Part shown: positions 17,269 to 25,314 of the stretch, piece by piece
Layout of the letters: each line of letters begins with the position of its first letter
How positions within the stretch are numbered: the first letter of the stretch is position 1
Source of the DNA: TMED78 sp036337035
GTDB lineage: Bacteria; Pseudomonadota; Gammaproteobacteria; Steroidobacterales; Rariloculaceae
DNA: 62,795 nucleotides
Assembly: GCA_036337035.1 (NCBI GenBank)
Contig: JAYZFC010000003.1
Coordinates: forward strand, 1-62,795
Direction of reading: 5' to 3'
The notes under the pieces: generated by a model
What the model was told of the DNA's origin: nothing
The model's input: the letters and a program-made list of their open reading frames with translations, nothing else
Database searches by the model: none
Made by a program: the position numbers and the translations under genes

Positions 17269-18330
17269 ATGTTGGCTCCAAAAAATATTGTTATTATTTT
17301 TTTGCTTTTAGTTTTAAATAATTCCTACTCAGAAAATATTAAAATTACTGCAGGAGGACCTCAATCAACAAACTTACCCTGGGTTGGTGTTATTCAGTCG
17401 CATTTTATTCCTAGAGTAAATGAGGCATTAATAGATAGCCAAAGTGATAATACTATAGCATGGAGAGAAGCTTTTGGTGGTTCACTATATAAGTGGCAAA
17501 ATTCCTTGGAAGCTATAGAAATAGGATTAACTGACATAGGTTGGGTAGGAGCTTTATGGGAAACCTCTAAAATGCCTCTACAAAATGTAACTTACTACAC
17601 CCCTTTCGTAACAGATAACTTACCATTGTTACTAGATATATTTAATGAGCTTCATCAAAATAACCCTTCTTTGAAAGAAGGTTGGGCATCTCAAAATCAG
17701 TTATTACTTGGAGCAAGTGGCGTAGATACCTATCACCTCATGACAACATTTCCAGTAAATACATTAGAAGATCTTGACGGTAAAAAAATACTAGCTCCTG
17801 GCCCCTCGGCAGCTTGGTTAGAAGGAACAAACGCCGTTGCAGTTAATGGCGGCTTATCGACTTATTATACTCAAATCAGTACAGGTGTTGCTGATGGAGT
17901 CTTGACTATATTAAGTGGTGCCTATCCATATAAGATTCATGAAGTTGCTCCTTTTATTACTTTAGTTGGTATTGGCGCTCAATTTAATGGAGGTCTTGCG
18001 ATCAATAAGGATAAATGGGAATCATTACCGCCAGAAGTAAAAAATATTTTCTATGAAATAGGTCTTGAATATAGCTCGGTCATGGGAGAAGTGGTTATGG
18101 ATAAATATAATCTTGCTTTAGAATCTATAATCAAAGAAGGTGCGATAGTTAATACACTCTCTGACGAAGAAAAAAATAAGTGGGTATCATCACTGCCCAA
18201 TATAGCTGGTAGGTGGGCTGATTCTGCAGAAAAAAGAGGATTTCCTGCTAGAGAGATTTTACAAACATATATGAATGCAATCCGAGAAAACGGAGAATCC
18301 CCATTAAAGAATTGGGATAAAATAAATTAG
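17269..18330 (+). CDS. dctP: TRAP transporter periplasmic substrate-binding protein (second system)
   Basis: The 353-residue DctP-type protein has a signal peptide ending near NSYSEN. It shares WREAFGGSLYKWQNSLEAIE, STGVADGVLTILSGAYPYKIHEVAP and the LPNIAGRWADSAEKRGFPA segment with the binding protein at 12497-13606. The two are clear paralogues although they differ along most of the chain, so their ligands may be related. TGGAG lies about 9 bases before the ATG. It follows the sulfatase by 21 bp and precedes its fused permease by 11 bp. Confidence 0.9.
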   Translation: MLAPKNIVIIFLLLVLNNSYSENIKITAGGPQSTNLPWVGVIQSHFIPRVNEALIDSQSDNTIAWREAFGGSLYKWQNSLEAIEIGLTDIGWVGALWETSKMPLQNVTYYTPFVTDNLPLLLDIFNELHQNNPSLKEGWASQNQLLLGASGVDTYHLMTTFPVNTLEDLDGKKILAPGPSAAWLEGTNAVAVNGGLSTYYTQISTGVADGVLTILSGAYPYKIHEVAPFITLVGIGAQFNGGLAINKDKWESLPPEVKNIFYEIGLEYSSVMGEVVMDKYNLALESIIKEGAIVNTLSDEEKNKWVSSLPNIAGRWADSAEKRGFPAREILQTYMNAIRENGESPLKNWDKIN

Positions 18331-18341
18331 TCTTAATAATT

Positions 18342-20219
18342 ATGCCTCTTATTAGTAATATTTTTTCTAAAACAATCTACCGGATGAATAATATTGGAGT
18401 TATGTGGGTATTCATACTCATGTTTTTGATTTGTTCAGATATCTTAGGTAGAACTTTTTTTGGAAGCCCTATACAAGCAATACCAGAAATTGTTTCTCTA
18501 TCATTGGTGGGTTGTGTTTTTTTGCAACTTTCATCTGCTGTTGAAAATAAAAAACTTACTAAAGCAGATGTTGGAATTAATTTAATAAAGAAAAAAAAAC
18601 CAGATTTTGCTAAATTTTTAAATCTAATATCTTCAATTATTGGCTTTTTAGTTTTATTTTTTTTATCTATTGGTGTTTATCCAGACTTAATTAGGTCAAT
18701 ACAAACGCAAGAGTTTTCAGGAGTTGAAGGCATTTATACAATACCTTTATGGCCAATAAAATTTACCGTCTTATTAGGGTCCGTTATATCTGCTATTAGT
18801 TTCCTAAAAAATATAGTTTTACTAGGCCGATCTTATCTAAGCTACTTTTCTTTAGTATTTTTGATGTCTTTGCTCTTTGTTTTTTTCTGTTTGCTAATGA
18901 ACCCTATTTCTTTAAGTGATAGAGCAATAGGTATATTTTCAATTATCTCTGTACTAATTCTAATTTGCATAGGGACACCAATATCAATCTCACTGTTTTC
19001 TATAGGATTCATAGGAATAGCAGCTCTTAAACAAGATTTTCAAATTGGTATTAATTCTTTGTCGTTAATAGCACAAGGCACTATTTCAGAGTATGTGTTT
19101 GCAACTATACCTTTATTTGTACTAATGGGATTATTCGTTAGCGCCTCAGAAATTGGTAAAGATAGCTTCAATCTCGCACACAAAGTTTTTGGAAGAATCA
19201 AAGGGGGGTTAGGAGTAGCAACTGTTGCTGCAAATGCTATTTTTGCTGCTATTACAGGAATATCTATCGCCTCAGCAGCAATATTTTCTAAAATTGCTGT
19301 TCCTGAGATGATTAAAAATGGTTATACAGGAAAATTTTCGGCTGGGCTTACAGCAGGATCTTCAGTCTTAGGAATGTTAATTCCACCAAGTCTTTTGCTA
19401 ATAATCTATGGAGTAATTGCCGAAGTATCTATTGGCTCACTTTTCCTTGCTGCTATAGTTCCAGGACTAATTCTAGCTATTAGTTTCTCAATAGGTGTAA
19501 TAATCATGTCAAATATATGGCCTGAATTTGTTGGTAATTTAGATAATGAAGAAGACTGTAAACCCATCTCTTTTAGCGAGGTTATTTCTTCATTTCTTCC
19601 ACTATTGATACTCATACTTCTAGTACTAGGAGGTATTTATGGAGGTATATTTACACCAACAGAAGCAGGAGCTGCAGGATCATTGGCAGCAATGATATTA
19701 AGCCTAATTAAAAAGAAGCTAAACATGTCAAAATTATGGGATGTAATTCAAGAGACTGGGCAAATAACAGTAACAATATTATTCTTAATAATTAGTGCTA
19801 GCACATTTAGTCGCATGCTTACTCTCAGTGGATTGCCTGCAGATATGGGAATGTATATGAATAATCTTGGACTTGGAATGGCTGGCTTTTTATTTTGCTA
19901 TCTTTTACTACTGATTCTCTTAGGAACAGTATTAGACTCAACTTCCATATTGTTAATTCTACTACCCTTAGTATTGCCTGTTGTAGCAGACTTAGGAGGT
20001 AATTTTATTTGGTTTGGTATTATTACAGTGATTGGAGTAGAAATAGGTTTAATGACTCCGCCTTTAGGGCTCAGTGTCTATGTAATTAAATCTAGTTTAG
20101 AAAAAGAAAAAATATCTTTAGGAGAAATTTTCATCGGTGCTGCTCCATTTGCTTTAATTACACTTCTTGTAACTATAATTTTGATGGTTTTTCCTCAAAT
20201 AAGTCTTAGTATTTTATGA
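18342..20219 (+). CDS. dctQM: Fused TRAP permease DctQ-DctM
   Basis: One 625-residue frame carries a DctQ domain (about 1-165; LICSDILGRTFFGSPIQAIPE, IPLWPIKFTVLLGS) joined by a linker with a membrane segment to a full DctM domain (about 195-625; PLFVLMGLFVSASEIG, GSSVLGMLIPPSLLLIIYG, GLMTPPLGLSVYVIK). Natural DctQM fusions are known in the TRAP family. The corresponding paralogues at 10657-12500 are separate genes. There is no stop or frame change at the join. It ends the operon; its tail overlaps the convergent DUF6152 gene by 6 bp. Confidence 0.93.
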   Translation: MPLISNIFSKTIYRMNNIGVMWVFILMFLICSDILGRTFFGSPIQAIPEIVSLSLVGCVFLQLSSAVENKKLTKADVGINLIKKKKPDFAKFLNLISSIIGFLVLFFLSIGVYPDLIRSIQTQEFSGVEGIYTIPLWPIKFTVLLGSVISAISFLKNIVLLGRSYLSYFSLVFLMSLLFVFFCLLMNPISLSDRAIGIFSIISVLILICIGTPISISLFSIGFIGIAALKQDFQIGINSLSLIAQGTISEYVFATIPLFVLMGLFVSASEIGKDSFNLAHKVFGRIKGGLGVATVAANAIFAAITGISIASAAIFSKIAVPEMIKNGYTGKFSAGLTAGSSVLGMLIPPSLLLIIYGVIAEVSIGSLFLAAIVPGLILAISFSIGVIIMSNIWPEFVGNLDNEEDCKPISFSEVISSFLPLLILILLVLGGIYGGIFTPTEAGAAGSLAAMILSLIKKKLNMSKLWDVIQETGQITVTILFLIISASTFSRMLTLSGLPADMGMYMNNLGLGMAGFLFCYLLLLILLGTVLDSTSILLILLPLVLPVVADLGGNFIWFGIITVIGVEIGLMTPPLGLSVYVIKSSLEKEKISLGEIFIGAAPFALITLLVTIILMVFPQISLSIL

Positions 20220-20609
20220 CGAGCTATTTCTCCCTTCAATCTCTTCGCCTTCGCTACTATTTAATCTTAATGTTCTCCATCCAATTGACTTAGACCCATC
20301 TCTTGCAGGATTACCCTCTACATATAAAATCATACCTGGTTTAATTTCATCTCCAACCCAGCCACGATTTCGAATAAGGACATTTGGACCTGCGCCTTCA
20401 GTCATCCAAATTTCTTTTTTTCCATCATCTAGAGTTACTTCTATATAAACTCTAGAATGAGGATTCTGAAACCAAAACTCTGTGACAACTCCAACAATAG
20501 AGATCGTAGAAGAAGTATCAAAATGAGCTGCAAATGAATGGTGAGCATAAGAAGTAAGTTGCATAACTAAAGAGAAAAAAAGCAATAAAACGAAATAAAT
20601 TTTTTTCAT
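20214..20609 (-). CDS. Secreted DUF6152-type protein with N-terminal His-His-Ser
   Basis: The 131-residue protein has a signal peptide ending SYA, followed at once by HHSFAAHFD. The family motif FQNPHSRVYIEV comes about 35 residues later, and the rest looks like a small beta-barrel (DEIKPGMILYVEGNPA). The function of the family is not known. Cleavage after AYA would leave histidine as residue 1, so an N-terminal metal site involving His1, His2 and the NPH histidine is possible (inference). AAGGA lies upstream of the ATG. It is separate from the main group of paralogues at 32.0-41.6 kb. Confidence 0.82.
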   Translation of the reverse strand: MKKIYFVLLLFFSLVMQLTSYAHHSFAAHFDTSSTISIVGVVTEFWFQNPHSRVYIEVTLDDGKKEIWMTEGAGPNVLIRNRGWVGDEIKPGMILYVEGNPARDGSKSIGWRTLRLNSSEGEEIEGRNSSS

Positions 20610-20628
20610 TAGAATTCCTTAATGTTTA

Positions 20629-20649
20629 AGCTTATCATTATTATAAGCT
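20629..20649. promoter_or_regulatory. 7-bp inverted repeat between the DUF6152 and cupin genes
   Basis: AGCTTAT at 20629-20635 is mirrored by ATAAGCT at 20643-20649 around a 7-base spacer, in the 88-bp divergent gap. The symmetry and position suit a dimeric repressor site, but no regulator gene is nearby and AT-rich DNA yields such repeats by chance. Confidence 0.3.
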
Positions 20650-20697
20650 AAAAATGTCATATACTAAAAAACTTAAATTATATTGGAGATCCAAGTA

Positions 20698-21237
20698 ATG
20701 AAGATAAGAAGAATTATTACAGGTCATGATGATCAAGGGAAGGCTATAATAGTATCAGATCAGCCTGTTATGAATATTATCAAACCGGAAAATAGACCTG
20801 GAGTAGAAATTCATAATATTTGGCAGAATGATTCTTCTCCTGCTAAGGTTTTTGGGCCAGAAGAGACAACAGACTGCTCAATTGGGCTTCTACCACCAAA
20901 AAATGGATCAATATTTAGAATTATTAACTTCCCTCCAGAGAAAGACTGGATAGATAATGTAGATCCTGAAAAAGCAAAAGAGGCCTGGAAATCAATAGGA
21001 GCTGCTGGAGTGGGGGTCTCAGAAAATCCACCACATCCATTAATGCACAGAACAGAAACTGTCGATTATGCTTTATGTCTTGAAGGTGAGATGCACATGG
21101 TGATGGATAATTCTGAAACATTAATTAAAGCAGGTGATGTAGTGATCCAAAGAGGAACTAATCATGCTTGGAGCAATAGATCAGAAAAAAATTGTAAGAT
21201 GATGTTTGTTTTAGTTGATGGGGTATTTAATAGATAA
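20698..21237 (+). CDS. Cupin-domain protein
   Basis: The 179-residue protein has a C-terminal cupin barrel. Motif 1 is around HRTETVDYALCLEGEMHMV (about 117-135) and motif 2 is GDVVIQRGTNHAWSN (about 149-163), giving His/Glu ligands for a single metal. The N-terminal half has no recognised domain. The start is the ATG at 20698 with TTGGAG about 9 bases upstream; a TTG in the same frame at 20683 is part of that ribosome-binding sequence. Single-domain cupins include dioxygenases, isomerases and sensors, so no reaction can be assigned. Confidence 0.8.
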   Translation: MKIRRIITGHDDQGKAIIVSDQPVMNIIKPENRPGVEIHNIWQNDSSPAKVFGPEETTDCSIGLLPPKNGSIFRIINFPPEKDWIDNVDPEKAKEAWKSIGAAGVGVSENPPHPLMHRTETVDYALCLEGEMHMVMDNSETLIKAGDVVIQRGTNHAWSNRSEKNCKMMFVLVDGVFNR

Positions 21238-21373
21238 ATATCTGAATTAATGTCAATAAAAAAAACCAAAAAAATAAAATATATGTCTTGCATTTAAGCT
21301 AAATGTGCATAAAATCAGAATTTAATAAGTCTTGCACCGGCAAGAATTTAAATGATTTAGGGGAATATTTTAA
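21238..21373. promoter_or_regulatory. Leader with two hairpins before the membrane cassette
   Basis: Within this gap TCTTGC (21330-21335) pairs with GCAAGA (21340-21345) around ACCG. A second imperfect hairpin (TGCATTTA pairing with TAAATGTGCA, with a 2-base bulge) lies at about 21290-21310. Neither is followed by a T-run on the plus strand, so they are more likely leader structures than terminators. GGGG lies about 10 bases before the ATG at 21374. Confidence 0.35.
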
Positions 21374-22321
21374 ATGGATTTAATTCCAACATCGCCACAA
21401 CATATTCATATTTTGCTTAACCACTTTCCATCAGTTGGCACTATCATTGCTATTTGTATATTTATCATTGCTTTCTTCTATAACATCAGCATCTTAAAAA
21501 GAACATCCCTTTTTATTTTTGTAATTTTAGGGCTCTTATCAATACCAACTTATATAACAGGTGCTGCTACTAGATGGGCTATCCAAGGAAATCCTGGGAT
21601 AAATTTTGATATAATTATGGCCCATCAAGATGCTGCACTTGCTGCTTTCATAGGCCTTGGTATTACTGGTCTTGTAGCTTGGCTAGCTCTCTGGCAAGAA
21701 AGACGTTTCTCACAAGGAGCTCCTAACTGGATCTTATATCTGACTCTAGGGCTCTCTATATATACTGTTTATGCTATGGCAATTGCTGGAAACATAGGTG
21801 GTCACATAAGCCGTCCTGAACTTGGTCATGCTGATGAAATACTGGCGACTCAAGGAGATAGCATTATTGAGTCAATTCAAGGGATGGTTAATAGCTTTAT
21901 ATGGGCATGGCCTGCAATGGAAGCAGTCCATTTTATCGGCATGGCTCTTATTTTTGGATCGTTAGGTCTCATATCAGTAAGAATACTTGGCTACTCTAGC
22001 TCATTGCCTTTTGCGCCGCTTCATAGACTCCTTCCGCTTGGTGTGCTTGGTTTTGTTGTTAATATTATTACTGGCATGTTCTTCTTTATTGCTGACTCAG
22101 GTAGATATGTTGCAATGGATGGTTTTCCTCCTAAAATAATAGCGATGATGATTGGTGGAATTACTATTATCTACCTAACAACATTTGATGATGTATGGAA
22201 CCTGAAAGAAGGAGAAGATGCTCCATTAAGAGCAAAATTAATGGCTGCTATCACTATACTCTCATGGGGGGCAGTTATCGCATTTGGAAGATTGCTTCCA
22301 TATTATGGAGATGGGGGTTAA
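21374..22321 (+). CDS. Multi-pass membrane protein, DUF2231-like N-half and DUF6644-like C-half
   Basis: The 315-residue protein has about eight membrane segments. The start resembles DUF2231 proteins (PQHIHILLNHFPSVGTI). The second half (from WAWPAMEAVHFIGMALIFG to FPPKIIAMMIGGITIIYL) resembles the DUF6644 protein encoded two genes downstream, with shared features: a Trp-rich start, a membrane histidine, a TG motif after the central helix, and FxxK before the last helices. Several histidines in or near membrane segments would allow heme or metal binding, but this is not shown. Function unknown. It is the first gene of a three-gene cassette. Confidence 0.7.
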   Translation: MDLIPTSPQHIHILLNHFPSVGTIIAICIFIIAFFYNISILKRTSLFIFVILGLLSIPTYITGAATRWAIQGNPGINFDIIMAHQDAALAAFIGLGITGLVAWLALWQERRFSQGAPNWILYLTLGLSIYTVYAMAIAGNIGGHISRPELGHADEILATQGDSIIESIQGMVNSFIWAWPAMEAVHFIGMALIFGSLGLISVRILGYSSSLPFAPLHRLLPLGVLGFVVNIITGMFFFIADSGRYVAMDGFPPKIIAMMIGGITIIYLTTFDDVWNLKEGEDAPLRAKLMAAITILSWGAVIAFGRLLPYYGDGG

Positions 22322-22324
22322 AAA

Positions 22325-22435
22325 ATGGACAATCTCTTAGTAAATACATTTATTTTTGTTATTGCCATATTTTTAATTGTAGGGGTAGCTTGTTATTTAA
22401 TTGACTTAAACGCTGATAAAAATGATGATAATTAA
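22325..22435 (+). CDS. 36-residue single-TM membrane protein
   Basis: ATG at 22325 is preceded by GGGGG 6-7 bases upstream. It opens a 36-codon frame ending in TAA at 22433-22435: a short polar start, one hydrophobic helix of about 20 residues (FIFVIAIFLIVGVACYLI), and an Asp/Asn/Lys-rich end (DLNADKNDDN). It begins 3 bp after the preceding membrane protein and ends 18 bp before the next. The good ribosome-binding site, tight spacing and clean membrane-helix-plus-charged-tail pattern argue that it is real. It could be a small accessory subunit of the flanking membrane proteins. Confidence 0.65.
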   Translation: MDNLLVNTFIFVIAIFLIVGVACYLIDLNADKNDDN

Positions 22436-22453
22436 TAACTATAGGAGAAACTA

Positions 22454-22927
22454 ATGGGTTTCTTATCTTGGCTTGAATCAACAGCATACTCTCAATGGAT
22501 AGTTTCCGGACTAACAGGTTGGCCATTAATGCTTTCAATCCACGCTGTTGGTTTAGCAATAATAGTTGGAACTGTTTTTGTTTTAAATCTCAGACTATTT
22601 GGTTTTTTTAAGCCGATACCACTTACATCTGTTTCTGAGCTGATGTCAATAGGATGGATTGGAATTGCAATGAATGTTTTTTCAGGGGTTTCTTTATGGA
22701 TGGCACAAGCTACTTGGTATACATTCCACTACCCTTTTGTTGTTAAAATAACTTTTATTTTTCTAGGCATATTTGTCTTACATTATGCTCAAAGAGTCCT
22801 TAAACGTGATTCTGATGAATGGGAATCTATTGGTGAGGTGTCCGTTCTAGGAAAAAGGCTTGCAATCCTATCAATGAGCTTCTGGACTATCGCAGTAGTT
22901 ACCGGAAGATTAATAGCTTATATTTAA
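22454..22927 (+). CDS. DUF6644-type four-helix membrane protein
   Basis: The 157-residue protein has four to five membrane segments. Features like those of DUF6644 are WLESTAYSQWI near the N-terminus, SIHAVGLAIIVGTVFVL, and a polar segment FHYPFVVKITFIFLG. ATAGGAG lies about 8 bases before the ATG. The arrangement is similar to the C-terminal half of the protein at 21374-22321, which suggests the two form a complex or arose from a common module. A membrane histidine in SIHAVG could be a ligand. No function is established. Confidence 0.72.
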   Translation: MGFLSWLESTAYSQWIVSGLTGWPLMLSIHAVGLAIIVGTVFVLNLRLFGFFKPIPLTSVSELMSIGWIGIAMNVFSGVSLWMAQATWYTFHYPFVVKITFIFLGIFVLHYAQRVLKRDSDEWESIGEVSVLGKRLAILSMSFWTIAVVTGRLIAYI

Positions 22928-23030
22928 TAATTACCTATTAATTTTAATTCAGTTATTTATCTTATTAAATAAATATATTAATCTATAACTATTCTTTCTT
23001 AATTTAATAAGTTTCATACAGGGGTTTTTT

Positions 23031-24053
23031 ATGGTTAAAGTATTAATTGCAGGCTATGGTGTAATTGGCCAGAGGTTGGCTGATGGTGTGGAAAGACAAG
23101 ATGATATGCAATTGGTTGGTGTAGTTGATGCACAGCCAACTCTTAGCCTTTTATCTCTTAAAGAAAAAGGAATGCCATATAAGCTTTATGCAGCCTTTGA
23201 TGAAGCAAAAAAAAGTCTGGAAGCTTCAGGCTATGATGTTTCAGGAACTCTTGAGGAAATCCTTCCACAAGTAGATATTGTACTAGATGCTACATCGCCT
23301 GGAGTAGGAGCAAAAAATAAAGAGCTATATAAAAAATACGGAAAAAAAGCAGTCTTTCAGGGTGGTGAAAAAAACGATATAGCAGATGTTTTTTTTCATG
23401 GTTATGCAAACTATGAAAAGGGTATTGATGAAGATTTTCTCAAACTCACTTCTTGTAATACAACTGGCTTAATAAGGGCTGTTGATTGTCTTGACAGGGA
23501 AGTTGGTATAGAAAGAGTAGCAATTACTATTGTGAGAAGAGTAGCTGATCCAGGAGACTATCATAGAGGACTAGTAAATGCTCTTCAAGTAGATAAAGCA
23601 CCCAACCATCAAGCTGTAGATTTAATGAATATTATGCCCCATATAGACGCTACTGGTTTGTTAGTTCACACGCCAATTACTCATGGTCATTTTATTTCTG
23701 TTCTTGCCACTCCAAAAAAAGATACATCAATAGAGGAAATGAAATCGATGTTTATGTCACATGACAGAATTAGGGTGGTTTCAATTGATCAAGGCTTTTT
23801 AGGAAATGCATCTATTTTTAGATATGCTCGAGATATGGGTTACTCAAGAGGTGATGTTTATGAAATTCCAGTTTGGGAAGATACATTTGTTAAATCTGGA
23901 AAAGACTTAATGTTTGGTATTCATATACCTCAAGAATCAGTAACTATACCAGAAACAATCGATGCCATTAGGGCAGCGACTGGCATGGATAAAGATAGGT
24001 TAAAAGCCGTAGAAAAAACAAATAAAAACCTTGGCCTTCCCTACTGGAAATAA
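23031..24053 (+). CDS. Archaeal-type (class II) glyceraldehyde-3-phosphate dehydrogenase
   Basis: The 340-residue protein matches archaeal GAPDH rather than bacterial GapA. It has the dinucleotide site GYGVIGQRLADGV (about 8-20), QGGEKNDIADVFFHGYANY, the catalytic motif SCNTTGLIRA with Cys142 (bacterial enzymes have SCTTN), RRVADP at 169-174, and the C-terminal HIPQESVTIPETIDAIRA. The enzyme interconverts glyceraldehyde 3-phosphate and 1,3-bisphosphoglycerate; archaeal forms accept NAD or NADP. AGGGG precedes the ATG. An archaeal-type PGK follows 18 bp later, so both consecutive steps are encoded together. Horizontal origin is likely. Confidence 0.9.
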   Translation: MVKVLIAGYGVIGQRLADGVERQDDMQLVGVVDAQPTLSLLSLKEKGMPYKLYAAFDEAKKSLEASGYDVSGTLEEILPQVDIVLDATSPGVGAKNKELYKKYGKKAVFQGGEKNDIADVFFHGYANYEKGIDEDFLKLTSCNTTGLIRAVDCLDREVGIERVAITIVRRVADPGDYHRGLVNALQVDKAPNHQAVDLMNIMPHIDATGLLVHTPITHGHFISVLATPKKDTSIEEMKSMFMSHDRIRVVSIDQGFLGNASIFRYARDMGYSRGDVYEIPVWEDTFVKSGKDLMFGIHIPQESVTIPETIDAIRAATGMDKDRLKAVEKTNKNLGLPYWK

Positions 24054-24071
24054 ATACAAAAAAAATTCATT

Positions 24072-25295
24072 ATGAAAAGTATTGATGATTATAATTATGA
24101 AGATAAAACTGTATTATTAAGAGTTGATATTAACTCACCAATAGACCCTAAAAGCAAAAAAATAATTAACGAGAATAGGATTGCTAAAAGTATACCAACT
24201 ATTGCGAAACTTCTTAACCAAGGAGCAAAATTAGCTATTATTGCTCACCAGGGAGATACTCAAGACTATCAGAATTTGATACCGCTTGAAGAGCATGCCA
24301 ATAAATTATCCCTACTAATGGATAGAAAAATTGACTATATTGATGATGTAGCAGGACCAGCAGCTCAAGAAAAAATAAAGAGTTTAAAGCCAGGAGATTG
24401 TGTACTACTTGGCAACTTACGATATCTTTCAGAAGAAATCTCTACATTTGAGAATTTTGTTAAGCTAAAACCTAATGAGATGTTAGATACCTTCTTAGTT
24501 AGAGGTCTTTCTCCAATAATTGACTATTATGTAAATGATGCTTTTGCTGCAGCACATAGAAGCGCTCCTTCAATGGTTGCTTTTCAAGAGATTAAACCAT
24601 CAGCAGCAGGGTATTTATTATTTGACGAAGTGTCGGCTTTAGAAAAAATTACAAAATCACCTAAACATCCTTGTGTTTTTATTCTAGGAGGTGCAAAAAT
24701 TTCTGATGCATTTGGAATGATGAGTGAAGTTCTAGAAAATGGAACAGCTGATACTATACTCTCCTGCGGAATAACTGGTGAAATAATGCTTATCGCGAAT
24801 GGATTTGATATAGGAGCTAAAAAAAGAAAATATATTCATGATAAGGGCTTAGATGAGTTTATAGATAAAGCTAAAATCCTACTAGACTCATATAGTAAAA
24901 AAATTCTACTTCCTTCAGATTTGGCTTATGAAGTTAATGGAAGTCGTCAAGAGTGCTCAATCAGGGATTTGCCACTCAATGAGCTATTTTTTGATATTGG
25001 CTTAAAAACAATTTCAAATTATGCTGAATTTATAAATAAAGCAAATACAATTTTTATGAATGGTCCTCCTGGTTTTTATGAAAATGAGTTTTTTCAGAAA
25101 GGAACTAAAAATATTCTCCAAATAATTGAATCTGCTCCTGGATACTCTGTAATTGGTGGAGGAGATACAGTCACAGCTGCTACAAAATATACTCAGCTTA
25201 AAGGCTTTAATTATGTTTGCACAGCGGGAGGTGCCATGGTTAGATATCTATCTGGTGTTGAGTTGCCTTTATTAATAGCTATGAAAAATACCTAA
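24072..25295 (+). CDS. pgk: Archaeal-type phosphoglycerate kinase
   Basis: The 407-residue kinase transfers phosphate between 1,3-bisphosphoglycerate and ADP. It has the PGK landmarks LLRVDINSPID (about 15-25), YYVNDAFAAAHRSAPSMVAF, FILGGAKISDAFGMM and the nucleotide loop VIGGGDTVTAATKY. Details such as IIAHQGDTQDYQNLIPLEEHA, the NDAFAAAHRS form and DKGLDEFIDKAKILLDSY are those of archaeal PGKs, not of the usual bacterial enzyme. It lies between the archaeal-type GAPDH and an amidohydrolase in one transcript. No Shine-Dalgarno sequence is obvious; coupling to the upstream gene is likely. Confidence 0.9.
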   Translation: MKSIDDYNYEDKTVLLRVDINSPIDPKSKKIINENRIAKSIPTIAKLLNQGAKLAIIAHQGDTQDYQNLIPLEEHANKLSLLMDRKIDYIDDVAGPAAQEKIKSLKPGDCVLLGNLRYLSEEISTFENFVKLKPNEMLDTFLVRGLSPIIDYYVNDAFAAAHRSAPSMVAFQEIKPSAAGYLLFDEVSALEKITKSPKHPCVFILGGAKISDAFGMMSEVLENGTADTILSCGITGEIMLIANGFDIGAKKRKYIHDKGLDEFIDKAKILLDSYSKKILLPSDLAYEVNGSRQECSIRDLPLNELFFDIGLKTISNYAEFINKANTIFMNGPPGFYENEFFQKGTKNILQIIESAPGYSVIGGGDTVTAATKYTQLKGFNYVCTAGGAMVRYLSGVELPLLIAMKNT

Positions 25296-25314
25296 ATAAT
25301 AAAATAATAACAAT

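Noticed and set aside
18342..20219. DctQ-DctM fusion as a sequencing or frameshift artefact
   Set aside because: The frame is continuous with a proper linker and extra membrane segment, and natural DctQM fusions are known.
21330..21345. Terminator after the cupin gene
   Set aside because: The hairpin is not followed by a T-run on the plus strand and lies close to the next start, so a terminator call is not supported.
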